Source: Amycolatopsis camponoti (GTDB lineage Bacteria > Actinomycetota > Actinomycetes > Mycobacteriales > Pseudonocardiaceae). From it: a stretch of DNA of 64,000 bases. Below are positions 49,113-57,721 of the stretch, piece after piece. The stretch's first letter is position 1, and each line of letters opens with the position of its first letter. A program made the translations under genes and the position numbers. Below the pieces are notes generated by a model. That model did no database searches and had not been told where the DNA came from. It saw only the letters and a list, made by a program, of their open reading frames with translations. The stretch lies in assembly GCF_902497555.1 (NCBI RefSeq), contig NZ_CABVGP010000003.1, positions 1,302,001 through 1,366,000 of the forward strand. The letters run 5' to 3'.

Positions 49113-49496
49113 ATGCATCGGTTACAGCGATCGCTGACATTCGTGGCGGCCTTGGTGCTGTCGTCCGGCGGGTTGGTGGCAGCCACCCAGGAGGCCGCGG
49201 CCAGTGCCGTCGTCAGCACGGCGGATCCGAAGCCGCCTCTTACGGCCAGCAATCCCGGCCCTCAGATCGGCACCGCCGGCGTCCCGGTCACTCCGGTCCA
49301 GCTCTATTGCTACCACCAGAACTACATTTGTGACTGGAAGATCACGGGCCTACCGCCGGGTCTGACCTACACGTCCTACGGGAACATCAGCGGCACGACG
49401 ACGGTGGCCGGTCATTACACCGTCAACGGGACGGTGAAGGACGTCATCGATCAGCGGACCGCCACCACCTCGTTCTCCTGGACCATCAACCCTTAG
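49113..49496 (+). CDS. Small secreted protein with putative Ig-like domain
   Basis: A 127-residue protein with a signal peptide (SLTFVAALVLSSGGLVAATQ) and one small beta domain: NPGPQIGTAGVPVTPVQLYC, then ITGLPPGLTY and GNISGTTTVAGHYTVNGTVKD, a pattern typical of bacterial putative Ig domains (He_PIG type). Two cysteines in YCYHQNYICDW may pair. AGGAGGGG lies just upstream of the ATG at 49113. It is probably an extracellular structural or binding protein; nothing in the neighbourhood specifies a role. Confidence 0.75.
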   Translation: MHRLQRSLTFVAALVLSSGGLVAATQEAAASAVVSTADPKPPLTASNPGPQIGTAGVPVTPVQLYCYHQNYICDWKITGLPPGLTYTSYGNISGTTTVAGHYTVNGTVKDVIDQRTATTSFSWTINP

Positions 49497-49590
49497 TCGT
49501 GGACAGGTCGGCAGCTTGGTGCCGTCTCGGTTCGCCTCCAGCTCCGGCTCCGACGAGAATCCGGGTGTGGCTCACCCCGAAGGACCCACT

Positions 49591-50166
49591 GTGACGTCGA
49601 ATCCCTGGGACACCGAAGCCGCGACCTTCGACGACCAACCCGACCACGGCCTCCGCGACCCGGTCGTCCGCGCCGCCTGGAAAGAACTTCTCCTCCCGCT
49701 GATCCCGGCCGCCCCAGCGAAGATCATCGATCTCGGCTGCGGCACTGGCAGCCTGTCTTTGCTCCTCGCCGAAGCGGGCCATGACGTCTGCGGGATCGAC
49801 CTCTCGGCCCGCATGCTCGACATCGCCAGGACGAAAGCCGCCGGGATCGACGTCGATTTCCGGCAAGGCGACGCGGCCGATCCGCCCACCACGCAGACCT
49901 ACGACGTCGTCCTGGTGCGGCACGTGCTCTGGGCCCTGCCCGATCCGGACGCCGCCCTGGGGAAGTGGGTGGGGCTGCTCAATCCCGGGGGACGGCTCGT
50001 CCTCGTCGAAGGTCGGTGGTTCACCGGTGCCGGACTCACGCGGGACGAATGCCGGACCCTTGTCGCAGCTCACCGGCGGGAGACGGACGTCAGCCTGCTC
50101 GACGACCCCGCCTTGTGGGGCAAGGAAATCGGCGATGAGCGGTACCTGCTCCTGAGCCGCTATTAG
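49591..50166 (+). CDS. Class I SAM-dependent methyltransferase
   Basis: A 191-residue Rossmann methyltransferase. Motif I is IIDLGCGTGSLSLLLAE, followed by VCGIDLSARMLDIAR, FRQGDAADPP and VVLVRHVLWALPDPDAAL. Substrate is unknown; the compact size and lack of accessory domains suggest a small molecule. The GTG at 49591 has AAGGA upstream and begins with the family-typical TSNPWDTEAATFDD segment. GTG at 49567 is an alternative. Confidence 0.85.
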   Translation: MTSNPWDTEAATFDDQPDHGLRDPVVRAAWKELLLPLIPAAPAKIIDLGCGTGSLSLLLAEAGHDVCGIDLSARMLDIARTKAAGIDVDFRQGDAADPPTTQTYDVVLVRHVLWALPDPDAALGKWVGLLNPGGRLVLVEGRWFTGAGLTRDECRTLVAAHRRETDVSLLDDPALWGKEIGDERYLLLSRY

Positions 50167-50273
50167 GCCGAACGAGTGAACCCCGGAAGTCGGTGTCCGG
50201 ACGCCGCGGCCGGCGCCGACCACCCGGCGAAAGGCAGCCCACCCGGGGCCGCCGCCCATACCGGGGAGCCGAC

Positions 50274-50624
50274 GTGCGATACCTCCTTACCCTCCACATG
50301 AACCCGACCCTCTGGGCCACCCTCACCGACGACCAGAAGAACGGCGTCTACGAAGGCCACGGCGACTTCATCAAGCTCGTCACCGGCACCGGCGAAATGG
50401 TCGAGACCAAGGCGCTCGCCGAACCGTCCGAAACCAAGACCGTCCGCGTCAAGGACGGCGCGACCGACGTCGTCGACGGCGCCTTCGTCGAGTCGGAGGC
50501 CTTCCTCTGTGGCTACTACATCGTCGACGTCGCAACCGAAGCGCGCGCTGTCGAGCTGGCCGCGATGATTCCCGATGCGCAGTACACCGCCGTCGAGGTG
50601 CGGAAGATAGTCCACGAAGGTTGA
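50274..50624 (+). CDS. YciI-family (DGPF-domain) protein
   Basis: A 116-residue ferredoxin-like alpha/beta protein. MRYLLTLHMNP at the start, the loop EFALRP-like KDGATDVVDGAFVESEAFLC and GYYIVDVATEARAVELAAMI are typical of the YciI/DGPF family often linked to ECF sigma factors. No sigma gene is adjacent. The GTG at 50274 has GGGGAG upstream. A reaction for this family is not established. Confidence 0.85.
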   Translation: MRYLLTLHMNPTLWATLTDDQKNGVYEGHGDFIKLVTGTGEMVETKALAEPSETKTVRVKDGATDVVDGAFVESEAFLCGYYIVDVATEARAVELAAMIPDAQYTAVEVRKIVHEG

Positions 50625-50657
50625 CCTCCAGCAAGGTCGAGGGTGCACGCTGACCCC

Positions 50658-51443
50658 ATGACCAGCGAGTGGGGCTCCGACGCCGTCGACCTGGACGCCT
50701 ACCTGACCAGGATCGGGCAACGACGACGGCCGCCGTCCGAAGAAGCGCTCGGGGACCTCGTGCGCGCGCACGTCCAGGCGATCCCGTTCGAGAACGTCGA
50801 CGTCGTTCTCGGGCAGCACCAAGGGATTTCTCTCGACGTCGTGAGCGCGAAGCTCGTCGGACGGCGGCGGGGCGGCTACTGCTACGAGCAGAGTGGCCTC
50901 TTCGCCGCCGTCCTCGAGCAGCTCGGCTACACCGTCCACCGGCTCGCCGCGCGCGTCCAGCCGCGGCGGCCGGGGCCGTACACCCACATGACGCTCGTCG
51001 TCGAAGCCGACGGCAACCGCTTTCACGCCGACGTCGGGTTCGGGGCCGGGATCCTCGCCCCGATGCCGCTCGTCGACGGCCAGGAGACCGACCAGGCCGG
51101 CTGGCCGCACCGGCTGACCGAGCGGAACGGCTGGTGGACGCTGAAGAAGGGCGACGAGGACCTGCTCGACTTCCGGCTCGACGGCATGCACCCGATCGAC
51201 TTCGAGGTCTACCACCACTACACCTCGACGCACCCGAAGTCGCCGTTCACCGGGCGGTTGGTGGTCATGACGCTCGAACCGGGCGTCAGCCGGAAGCTGC
51301 TGGGCCGCGAGCTGACCGTCGAAAAGCCCGACGGCAGCAGCGAAACCACCGTCATCGCGCCGGACGAACTCGACGCCACCCTCAAGGACCTCGGCATCGA
51401 GCTGACGCCGGACGAGCTGGAGCGCCTGAAAACCGGCTACTGA
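50658..51443 (+). CDS. nat: Arylamine N-acetyltransferase
   Basis: A 261-residue NAT. The catalytic triad is visible: Cys75 (RRGGYCYEQ), His110 (GPYTHMTLVV) and Asp125 (RFHADVGFG), with AIPFENVDVVLG in the N-terminal helical bundle. It transfers acetyl groups from acetyl-CoA to arylamines or hydrazines. Length is within the usual 260-285. The ATG at 50658 lacks a strong ribosome binding site. It overlaps the convergent GGDEF/EAL gene by 7 bp. Confidence 0.95.
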   Translation: MTSEWGSDAVDLDAYLTRIGQRRRPPSEEALGDLVRAHVQAIPFENVDVVLGQHQGISLDVVSAKLVGRRRGGYCYEQSGLFAAVLEQLGYTVHRLAARVQPRRPGPYTHMTLVVEADGNRFHADVGFGAGILAPMPLVDGQETDQAGWPHRLTERNGWWTLKKGDEDLLDFRLDGMHPIDFEVYHHYTSTHPKSPFTGRLVVMTLEPGVSRKLLGRELTVEKPDGSSETTVIAPDELDATLKDLGIELTPDELERLKTGY

Positions 51444-53746
51444 CCGAACAGCTCGGCCGCCGCGACCGGGCGGCCGAGGTGGTAGCCCTGGGCCTGGTCG
51501 CAGCCCAGCGAGCGCAGCAGGTCCACCTGCTCCGCGGTCTCGACGCCTTCGGCGATCACCGTCAGGTCGACGGCGTGGGCCATCGCGATGATGCTCGTGA
51601 CGATCGCCGCCGCGTCGCGGGATTCGGCGATGCCGGTGATGAACGAACGGTCGATCTTGAGCGTGTCCAGCGTCAGCCGGCGCAGCTGCGCGAGCGACGA
51701 ATACCCGGTGCCGAAGTCGTCGATCGCCAGCAGGACACCCAGTGAGCGCAGGGAAGCCAGCACTTCGGCAGCCGCTTCCTGGTCGCGCATCAACGCGCTT
51801 TCGGTGACCTCCAGGCAGAGCGCGCCGGCCGGCAGCCCGGTGTTGGCCAGCGCGTCCTGCACCGCGGGCACCAGGTGCGGGTCGTCGAGCTGGCGCGTCG
51901 AAAGATTGACCTTCAGCGTGAGGTCCAGACCCTGGTCACGGCGTCGCGCGGCCAGCTCGCGCGTCGTCGCGCGGAGCATCTCCTTGCCGATCACGTTGAT
52001 CAGGTCGCTCTCTTCGGCGAGCGGGATGAACTCCACGGGCGAGATCGCGCCGTGGCGGGGGTGGGTCCAGCGCAGCAGCGCCTCGACCGCGACCATGTCG
52101 CCGGTCTTCAGGTCGACGACCGGCTGGTACGCGGGCCAGAGCTGGCCGTCGTGCACCGCGTCGCGCAGGTCCTGCTCCATCCGCAGCCGCCGCTGCATCC
52201 GCTCGCGCAGGCCGACGTCGAAGAAGTGGTGCCGGCCCCGGCCGAGCGTCTTGGCCTGGTACATCGCGACGTCGGCGTCGCGCAGCAGGTCCTCGGCGCT
52301 GCGGCGGTCGGCACTGCCGACGAGCACGACACCGATGCTGGCGTCGAGGTGCAGCTGACGGCCGAGCACGCCGATCGGCTCGGCCAGCGCGGCCCGCAGG
52401 TGCTCGGCCAGCGCCCGGACCTCGGCGGGTTCGGTGACCTCGCCGGTGACGACGACGAACTCGTCGCCGCCGAGCCGCCCGACCAGGTCGTCCCGGCCGG
52501 AGCAGCGGCGCAGGCGCTCGCCGACGATCCGCAGCACCTGGTCGCCGACCGAGTGCCCGAGCGAGTCGTTGATCACCTTGAACTTGTCCAGGTCGAGGAA
52601 CAGCACGGTGAGCGCGCCGCGCCCGGTGCCGTCGAGCCGGTCGAGCACCAGGGTCCGGTTGGCCAGGCGGGTGAGCGGGTCGTGGGTCGCGTCGTGGGCG
52701 AGCCGTGCGCTGATCGCGCGGGTCTCGGTGATGTCGGTGAACGACGTGACGACGGCCAGCGCCGCCGGGTCGTCGGGGTTGAGCAGCCGCGAGGTCAGCG
52801 ACACCCAGACGTCGCGGCCGTCGGGCCGGCGCAGCCGCACGACCAGGCCGTTGTGCGAGACGCCGGTCCGCCGCGTCTGGACCGACGGCGTCTCGTCCGG
52901 CGGGATCCAGTGCCCGGCCTCGGTGAACAGCACGAGCGTGTGGCACGGGACGCCGACCAGCTCGGCTTCGGTGACGCCGATGATCCGGCACGCCGCCGGG
53001 TTCGCCGCCTCGATGAGCCCGCCCGGGCCCATCACCAGCACGCCTTCGTCGAGGGACGCGACGACCGTGCGGTAGTTCTGCTCGGCCCGCCGCCGCGCGG
53101 TTTCGTCCGCGCAGACGAGCACGTACCCGTCGTTCATCTCAGCTGCCGAAACGCGGACCGTCAGGGGAGCGCCGTCCCGTCGCCGGTGCAGCGCTTCGGT
53201 GACCCCGCCGCCGCACAGGTCGAGCGGCGCGCCGACCAGCTCGCTCGCCCGCCGTCCGACGGCTTCGGCCGCGGTCCAGCCGTACACGGCTTCGGCGGCC
53301 GGGTTCCAGCTGGTCACGACGCCTTCGCCGGTGGTCGCGATCAGCGCGTCGCTGACGTGCGACACGAGCGCGGCCTGGTAGCGGAGGGCGTCCGCGGCCG
53401 CCTTCTTCGCCGTGATGTCCCGCATGACGACCTGGTAGGCGTGCCCGCCGAGGTGCACCGACACCGTTTCGACGGCGAACTTGCTGCCGTCCAGCCGGGA
53501 CATCAGGGCTTCGACCGGCTCGCTCGCCTGGCCGGGCTCGGTCAGCAGCGCGAGCTTCCCGACCACCGCGGCGCGCGAGTCCTCCGCGACGAAGTCGGTG
53601 AACCGGCGGCCGACGACCTCGGCCGCGGACCGCGCGGCGAACGTCTCGAGGGCCGCGCGGTTGGCGTAGGTCAGGACGCCGTGCTCGTGGACGCAGATCG
53701 CGTCCGGACTCAGCTCGACCAGTGCGGCGAGGGAGCCTGCCTGCAT
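51437..53746 (-). CDS. PAS-GGDEF-EAL cyclic-di-GMP signalling protein
   Basis: A 769-residue soluble protein: three PAS domains (about 10-125, 130-235, 240-370), a GGDEF domain with intact RLGGDEF near 425, and an EAL domain with EALLRW near 552 and downstream DDFGTGYSSL. Both catalytic domains look intact, so it may make and break c-di-GMP. No membrane segment is seen; PAS domains should sense a cytosolic signal. The ATG at 53746 has GGGGGG upstream and starts close to the first PAS domain. Such proteins control development in streptomycetes. Confidence 0.9.
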   Translation of the reverse strand: MQAGSLAALVELSPDAICVHEHGVLTYANRAALETFAARSAAEVVGRRFTDFVAEDSRAAVVGKLALLTEPGQASEPVEALMSRLDGSKFAVETVSVHLGGHAYQVVMRDITAKKAAADALRYQAALVSHVSDALIATTGEGVVTSWNPAAEAVYGWTAAEAVGRRASELVGAPLDLCGGGVTEALHRRRDGAPLTVRVSAAEMNDGYVLVCADETARRRAEQNYRTVVASLDEGVLVMGPGGLIEAANPAACRIIGVTEAELVGVPCHTLVLFTEAGHWIPPDETPSVQTRRTGVSHNGLVVRLRRPDGRDVWVSLTSRLLNPDDPAALAVVTSFTDITETRAISARLAHDATHDPLTRLANRTLVLDRLDGTGRGALTVLFLDLDKFKVINDSLGHSVGDQVLRIVGERLRRCSGRDDLVGRLGGDEFVVVTGEVTEPAEVRALAEHLRAALAEPIGVLGRQLHLDASIGVVLVGSADRRSAEDLLRDADVAMYQAKTLGRGRHHFFDVGLRERMQRRLRMEQDLRDAVHDGQLWPAYQPVVDLKTGDMVAVEALLRWTHPRHGAISPVEFIPLAEESDLINVIGKEMLRATTRELAARRRDQGLDLTLKVNLSTRQLDDPHLVPAVQDALANTGLPAGALCLEVTESALMRDQEAAAEVLASLRSLGVLLAIDDFGTGYSSLAQLRRLTLDTLKIDRSFITGIAESRDAAAIVTSIIAMAHAVDLTVIAEGVETAEQVDLLRSLGCDQAQGYHLGRPVAAAELFGQ

Positions 53747-53786
53747 GAGCGTCGTCCCCCCGGCAGTCGGCGTGTGGCTCGGTCGA

Positions 53787-54536
53787 TTACACCACCGACT
53801 CCGGCCCCTGCCTACCCGCCGGAATCCGGGTCCGGCCTGCGGCTGCGCCACGCAGCCGCGGTCCCCAGAACAGCAGCCCGAAGTGCGCCGCGACCGCGTG
53901 GCCGAGCAGCGTGACGACCGAGTCGAGGGCCAGCGGGTCGTCGCTCAGCCAGATCGCCGCGATGAACGCCTCCATGACGGCCAGCGCGACGAGCCGGGAC
54001 CGGCCGCGCAGCAGGAAGACGAGGGCGCCGGCGGTGGTGAAGAAGCCGTAGCTGACGCCGATGTCGAGCCAATGCCCGGCCGAGTTCGGCAGGACGCGGG
54101 CGCTGATCAGGGCCATCACCGGCAGCTCGGTGACGAGCGTGGCCAGCACGTGGCCGGAGAAGAACACGGTCGCCGCGCGGCGGGCGCCGAAGCGGCGTTC
54201 CAGCGGGGCGACGGCGATCGTGAAGATCACGACGTAGGCGAGCCAGCCTTCGTCGGACAGCCAGATCGCGCTGGTCAGCAGCGAGGTCAGCGGCCGCCGC
54301 CACAGGTTGTGGGCGTCGGTGCTGGACAGCTGGAGCAGCCGGTTCGCCAGCTCCGGGTCGGCGAACTTGAGCAGCAGCGTCGTGCCGAGCAGGAGAACGA
54401 GGTAACCGAACGTGAAGGGGGTCACCTTCGGAGTGGGGACGGCCTTGGCGAACGCCGTCAGGCTGCGACGCGGAACGGCGATCCGGGGGACCGGCCGATC
54501 GGCTTTCAGCAGCATGGTTCGAGCTTCGCCCGTCAT
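53787..54536 (-). CDS. Rhomboid-like membrane protein
   Basis: A 249-residue protein with about six membrane segments. GVSYGFFTTAGALV in a central helix and GHAVAAHFGLLFW in the last resemble the Ser (GxSx) and His helices of rhomboid proteases, with GHWLDIG before the serine helix. Whether it is a protease is uncertain because the Gly after Ser is replaced by Tyr. The ATG at 54536 has GGGAG nine bases upstream. It belongs to the actinobacterial rhomboid-like family. Confidence 0.7.
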   Translation of the reverse strand: MTGEARTMLLKADRPVPRIAVPRRSLTAFAKAVPTPKVTPFTFGYLVLLLGTTLLLKFADPELANRLLQLSSTDAHNLWRRPLTSLLTSAIWLSDEGWLAYVVIFTIAVAPLERRFGARRAATVFFSGHVLATLVTELPVMALISARVLPNSAGHWLDIGVSYGFFTTAGALVFLLRGRSRLVALAVMEAFIAAIWLSDDPLALDSVVTLLGHAVAAHFGLLFWGPRLRGAAAGRTRIPAGRQGPESVV

Positions 54537-54706
54537 GCTGGGAGTCTCCCGAACCGCAGCTGTGAATCCGCTGTGGAATGTCACCCACCGTCAATCCCAA
54601 CGTTACGTGACGAATTTTTGCCAAAAACTCACCCTTTTGGGGGGCTTGTGCGGTAAAAATACGGTCAATATGTCGGCCGAGAGGCCTTTCGGGAGGGTCT
54701 GCCGGG
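54537..54706. promoter_or_regulatory. AT-rich divergent promoter region
   Basis: A 170-bp gap with clear AT-rich runs (ACGAATTTTTGCCAAAAACT, GGTAAAAATACGGT). It should carry promoters for the rhomboid-like gene and the secreted-tail protein. An AACGTTACGT motif lies near 54600. Confidence 0.45.
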
Positions 54707-55210
54707 GTGAACGACGAGATATCGGTCGGCGAGCTGCTCGTGCGCGAGGGCTGGGGCGACCGTTCGGCACCGGGCCAGTCGCGCTGGCGCGTGCTGGCGG
54801 TGATGCTCGCCGTCGTCATCGGCTGCGGCGCCGCGGCGGTGCTGGTCGGCCTCGGCGGCAAGGGCACCGAGAACGCGTCCCCGGTCGACCAGATCCAGGT
54901 CATCCCGTTCCCCCAGCGCACCACCGGCCTGGGCGGCGCCGGTCAGGCCACGGACTCGCGCCCGGAGGGCGGCACCGGCGGCGGCGACGTCGTCCCGGGT
55001 GTCGGCGTCCCGCGTGAGACCGTCACCGAGGTGCCGGGCACGGACCCGACCACCGAGAGCAGCACGGGCTCGACGACGCCGACCACCACGCCGACCAGCG
55101 GTGGCCCGAGCAGCTCGGTCACCTCGACCACGACCCCGCCGGCCGCTCAGCACCCGCCGAGCACGACGCCGGCCCCGAGGCCGACGTGCATCCTGATCAT
55201 CTGCTGGTGA
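54707..55210 (+). CDS. Membrane-anchored Ser/Thr/Pro-rich protein, hypothetical
   Basis: A 167-residue protein: short cytoplasmic head (MNDEISVGELLVREGWGD), one helix (VLAVMLAVVIGCGAAAVLVG) and a long Gly/Thr/Ser/Pro-rich outer part (TESSTGSTTPTTTPTSGG) ending in a hydrophobic CILIICW. The N-terminal VGELLVREGW block recurs in actinobacterial membrane proteins in my recollection. The GTG at 54707 has GGGAGGG upstream. The stop abuts the stop of the convergent gene (TGATCA). Function unknown. Confidence 0.7.
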   Translation: MNDEISVGELLVREGWGDRSAPGQSRWRVLAVMLAVVIGCGAAAVLVGLGGKGTENASPVDQIQVIPFPQRTTGLGGAGQATDSRPEGGTGGGDVVPGVGVPRETVTEVPGTDPTTESSTGSTTPTTTPTSGGPSSSVTSTTTPPAAQHPPSTTPAPRPTCILIICW

Positions 55211-55657
55211 TCAGGACAGCTTCTCCGCGAGGTCGCTGAAGTCCGACGTGTTCCACCGCTCCGGGCGCATCACGATCGCGATGTTGCTCCCGTGGGTGTC
55301 GTCGGTCGCGTCGGTGTACGCCTCGCTGACGCCCGGGGGCAGGTAGCGCGCGGCCATCTCGTGCCGCTGCGCCTTCGTCATCGGCCACGACTCCACCACC
55401 GGGCCTTCGACCGAGGCGTACTTGTAGACGCCGTCCTGCTGCTGGACGCACAGCGCGAAGCGGCCGGCCGCCTCGATCAGCCGGGACTTGCGCGAGCCGG
55501 GCGAGGTCATCACGACGACGTCACCACCCGGCTCGTAGCGGTACCAGATCGGCGTGGTCAGCGGCGCCCGTCCGGCCTCGGCCGCCACGCTGAGCACGCC
55601 GACCTGCGGCCGGGCGAGGAACGCTTCGCGTTCGTCCTTGGTCATCTTCCGGGCCAT
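55211..55657 (-). CDS. PNPOx-like flavin/F420-binding protein (PPOX class)
   Basis: A 148-residue split-beta-barrel protein. EREAFLARPQVGVLSVAAE, TPIWYRYEPGGDVVVMT and KSRLIEAAGRFALCVQQQD are typical of the pyridoxamine-phosphate-oxidase-like family, many members of which bind FMN or F420 in actinobacteria. The ATG at 55657 has AAGGAG eight bases upstream; the frame to 55702 is not needed. It is divergent from a TetR gene and shares with it an inverted 12-bp box, so it is probably its target. The reaction is unknown. Confidence 0.85.
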   Translation of the reverse strand: MARKMTKDEREAFLARPQVGVLSVAAEAGRAPLTTPIWYRYEPGGDVVVMTSPGSRKSRLIEAAGRFALCVQQQDGVYKYASVEGPVVESWPMTKAQRHEMAARYLPPGVSEAYTDATDDTHGSNIAIVMRPERWNTSDFSDLAEKLS

Positions 55658-55666
55658 CTCGGCACT

Positions 55667-55738
55667 CCTTAAAGCAATCTGATTTGACTTAAGGCTAGCC
55701 ACGGGTGGACTGCAAAAGCAAGTGTCATTGCTTTAAGG
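55667..55738. promoter_or_regulatory. Divergent promoter with a 12-bp box inverted at both ends
   Basis: CCTTAAAGCAAT (55667-55678) and ATTGCTTTAAGG (55727-55738) are exact complements separated by 48 bp. Each copy contains the AAGG core of the ribosome binding site of the gene it faces. A TTGACT -35-like hexamer and TTAAGGCTAG lie between. This probably is the operator of the adjacent TetR protein. Confidence 0.6.
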
Positions 55739-55745
55739 TGGAGTC

Positions 55746-56321
55746 ATGACCCGCCCCGGTGGCCGCAGCGCCCGCGTCCGCGACGCGGTGCACGAAGCTG
55801 TCGTCGAGCTGCTTGCCGCCGGGGAGATCGACGCCGCGATCCCGAAGATCGCCGAGCGCGCGGGCGTGAACCCGACGAGCATCTACCGGCGCTGGGGCAG
55901 CCGCGACCACCTGCTGCTGGACGCCGCCGTGACGCGCCTGCGGGCGAAGTCGCCGATCCCGGACACGGGTTCCCTGCGCGACGACCTGCTCGGCTGGGCC
56001 GAGGGCGTCGAACGCTCGATGCGCGACCGCCGCGGCCAGATCCTGCTCCGCGCGCTCGTCGCGACCATGGCTCCGGACGAGGAACCGGTGGAGTACCTCA
56101 GGGCCCGCGGGGATGACCTGCAGAACGCGCTCGACAGGGCCGCGGCGCGCGGCGAACCCGTGCCGACGGTCGACGAGGTGCTGGACTTCGTCCTGGCCCC
56201 GCTCTACCTGCGGGTGCTGTTCCGGCGCCCGGTCGAGCCGGGCACCGCGGCCCGGCTCGTCGGACGGCTGCTCACGGCGCTTCCAGCAGATCCGGCTCCG
56301 CGCGCCGGCCGAGGTGGTTGA
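55746..56321 (+). CDS. TetR-family transcriptional regulator
   Basis: A 191-residue repressor. The HTH is seen in IPKIAERAGVNPTSIYRRW after an N-terminal helix (RVRDAVHEAVVELLAAGE), and a C-terminal ligand domain follows. AAGGTGGAG precedes the ATG at 55746. It is divergent from the PNPOx-like gene and probably represses it and itself through the shared box. The 3' end overlaps the convergent permease gene by 50 bp. Ligand unknown. Confidence 0.9.
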   Translation: MTRPGGRSARVRDAVHEAVVELLAAGEIDAAIPKIAERAGVNPTSIYRRWGSRDHLLLDAAVTRLRAKSPIPDTGSLRDDLLGWAEGVERSMRDRRGQILLRALVATMAPDEEPVEYLRARGDDLQNALDRAAARGEPVPTVDEVLDFVLAPLYLRVLFRRPVEPGTAARLVGRLLTALPADPAPRAGRGG

Positions 56322-57603
56322 ACAGGAGGTTCAGCGCGAACGCCAGCACCGCCGCCACCGTGATCGAGCTGCCGCCGATCGTCTGCAGCCAGGGCGGGAA
56401 GTGCTGGAAGATCTTCGGCGCGAACGCCGGCAGCAAGCCGACGCCGAGGGCGACCGCGACGATGAAAGTGTTGTGGTTGCCGGAAAACTCCACCTTCTTG
56501 AGGTTCTGCGCGCCGACCGCGGCGACCATCGCGAACATGACGACCGCGACCCCGCCGACCACCGGCTGCGGGATCGCCGCGATGAACGCGCCGATCTTCG
56601 GCACCAGGCCCATCAGCACCAGGATCCCGCCGGTCACCGCGACCACCCAGCGGCTGCGCACGCCGGTCATCCGCACCAGGCCGACGTTCTGCGCGAACGC
56701 CGTGTCGGGGAAGGAGTTCAGCACGCCGCCGAGCACGGCCGAGAATCCGTCGGTGGCCAGGCCGCGCGCGAGGTCGGAGTCGGTCGGCGGGCGCCCGGTG
56801 ATCTCGCCGACGGCGATCATGTCGGCGGTCGACTCGGTGAACGTCACGAGCATGACGACGCACATCGACAGGACCGCGGCGACCGGGAACGTCGGTGCCC
56901 CGAAGTGGAACGGCGACGCGAGCCCGAACCAGCTCGCCGCGCCGACGCCGTCCCAGTGCACCAGTCCCATCGGGATGGCGATCACCAGCCCGATCGCCAG
57001 CGCCAGCAGCGGCCCGATCTGGTTGGCGAACCCGCGCAGCACCCGCGTGAACAGGATCAGCAGCGCGAGCACGCCGAACGCGAGCAGGATGTGCGACAGG
57101 GCCGCGTAATCGGACGCGGTGGGGTCGTTGCCCGCGATCAGCCCCGCGCCCGGGCCGAGCAGCGAGACGCCGATGACGAGCAGCAGCGTCCCGGTGACCA
57201 GCGGCGGGAAGAAGCGGATCAGCTTCGCGAACGGCTTCGCGATGATCAGCCCGAAGACGCCGGACGCCAGCATCGCGCCGTAGACCGCGGTCAGGCCGTA
57301 CTGCGAGGCGATCAGGATCATCGGGTTGACGACGCTGAACGTCGCACCCGCGACCACCGGGAGCCGGATGCCGAGGAGCTTCCCGATGCCGATCGCCTGG
57401 ATCAGCGTCGCGATGCCCGCGACGAGCAGGTCGGCGTTGACCAGCAGCCCGATCGTCGCCGTGTCCAGCTTCAACGCGCTGCCGACGATCAGCGGCACGG
57501 CGACCGCGCCCGCGTACATGATCGACATGTGCTGGAGGCCGAGCAGGGCGAGCCGTCCGGCCGGCAGGCCCTGGTCGACCGGGTGCACCGCGGGTTCCGT
57601 CAT
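56272..57603 (-). CDS. NCS2-family purine/pyrimidine permease
   Basis: A 443-residue protein with about 12-14 membrane helices. LLGLQHMSIMYAGAVAVPLI is the N-terminal block with the conserved QH motif, VVAGATFSVVNPM follows, and TFTESTADMIAVGEITGR carries the substrate-binding Glu. This is the xanthine/uracil permease (NCS2) family; the ligand cannot be fixed, but TESTAD suggests xanthine/urate-type rather than uracil. The ATG at 57603 has GGAAGGGG upstream. It is divergent from the MetE-like gene. Confidence 0.9.
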   Translation of the reverse strand: MTEPAVHPVDQGLPAGRLALLGLQHMSIMYAGAVAVPLIVGSALKLDTATIGLLVNADLLVAGIATLIQAIGIGKLLGIRLPVVAGATFSVVNPMILIASQYGLTAVYGAMLASGVFGLIIAKPFAKLIRFFPPLVTGTLLLVIGVSLLGPGAGLIAGNDPTASDYAALSHILLAFGVLALLILFTRVLRGFANQIGPLLALAIGLVIAIPMGLVHWDGVGAASWFGLASPFHFGAPTFPVAAVLSMCVVMLVTFTESTADMIAVGEITGRPPTDSDLARGLATDGFSAVLGGVLNSFPDTAFAQNVGLVRMTGVRSRWVVAVTGGILVLMGLVPKIGAFIAAIPQPVVGGVAVVMFAMVAAVGAQNLKKVEFSGNHNTFIVAVALGVGLLPAFAPKIFQHFPPWLQTIGGSSITVAAVLAFALNLLFNHLGRRAEPDLLEAP

Positions 57604-57721
57604 GATCAAGCCCCTTCCCGGCGCCCAGCCAACGCCCCGCGCGTGACCGTAGCAAGTCCCCGGGGTCATGATCTTGTTTCAGGGGGCGGCGCGACGGCCG
57701 CGAATGTGTGACCATCGGTGC

